DNA from: an uncultured Coriobacteriia bacterium
GTDB taxonomy: Bacteria > Actinomycetota > Coriobacteriia > Coriobacteriales > QAMH01
Assembly: GCA_902493755.1 (NCBI GenBank)
Contig: CABURF010000095.1
Span: 1 to 5,424, forward strand
Length of the DNA: 5,424 bases
Direction of reading: 5' to 3'
Numbering within the stretch: position 1 is the first letter of the stretch; each line of letters starts with the position of its first letter. A model generated the notes under the pieces. That model did not search any database. It saw only the letters and a program-made list of their open reading frames with translations, and was not told the DNA's origin. This document shows, piece by piece, positions 5,300 to 5,424 of this stretch. A program made the translations under genes and the position numbers.

Positions 5300-5424
5300 T
5301 TACTTCTCCTCGTTACCCACGAAGGCACCGCGCACGGAGCAGGCCAGAGCGCCGTCACGATAGTTGTCCTCGGAGAAGGTGCTCTGAATCTTACCGTCCT
5401 GAGCGATGTAGGAAACCATCTCCT
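5300..5424 (-). CDS. C-terminal end of an unrecognised, probably highly expressed protein
   Basis: The last 40 codons of a gene that enters from the right edge and ends with TAA at 5302-5300. The readable part begins EMVSYIAQDGKIQSTFSEDN and ends in a charged GNEEK tail. It is soluble-looking, with alternating polar and hydrophobic residues that suggest beta-strands, one cysteine (residue 28 of the visible part), and no membrane segment. I do not recognise the family. The frame is supported by its openness to the edge, by the codon choice (GAC, AAC, AAG, GAG, GGT, CGT, TTC, TAC dominate, typical of strongly expressed genes), and by the strong terminator 60 bases after the stop. It is a separate transcription unit from proS. 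Confidence 0.75.
   Translation of the reverse strand, partial: EMVSYIAQDGKIQSTFSEDNYRDGALACSVRGAFVGNEEK

Overview
This is a conserved housekeeping segment of a bacterial chromosome. Every gene I can support lies on the minus strand, so the biological reading direction is from position 5424 down to 1. The DNA is GC-rich (high fifties percent by eye), coding density is high, and starts are preceded by AAGGAG-type ribosome binding sites. The S16 protein has a long Ala/Glu tail of the kind seen in many actinobacteria, ProRS is bacterial-type with an editing insert, and glycyl-tRNA synthetase is the two-subunit kind. Together with the order rpsP-khpA-rimM-trmD-lepB this suggests an anaerobic actinobacterium of the class Coriobacteriia, but that is an inference without a database search and only moderately secure.

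Layout in the direction of transcription: (1) the last 40 codons of an unrecognised gene with codons typical of high expression (5424-5300), followed by a clear rho-independent terminator (5240-5208). (2) proS, prolyl-tRNA synthetase, starting at 5119 behind a good Shine-Dalgarno site, with a possible promoter just after the terminator. (3) A 122-base spacer with a candidate promoter and two small stem-loops, which form the leader of (4) a tightly packed ribosome and tRNA maturation operon: rpsP (S16, TTG start), khpA (KH-domain RNA-binding protein, 3 bases later), rimM (16S maturation factor, 7 bases later) and trmD (tRNA m1G37 methyltransferase, overlapping rimM by 4 bases). (5) lepB, signal peptidase I, 69 bases after trmD with its own strong ribosome binding site and a GTG start. 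(6) the first 228 codons of glyQ, glycyl-tRNA synthetase alpha chain, which runs off the left edge.

The genes work together in translation: charging of tRNA-Pro and tRNA-Gly, modification of G37 in tRNAs including tRNA-Pro, small-subunit assembly (S16, RimM), and protein export (LepB). rplS (ribosomal protein L19), which commonly follows trmD, is not there; lepB follows directly. I see no mobile element, CRISPR array, tRNA, rRNA, phage gene or defence system, and no stretch over 300 bases without a gene. The points worth a second look are modest: the rpsP leader, the S16 tail, the missing rplS, the proS-trmD neighbourhood, and the unidentified gene at the right edge.
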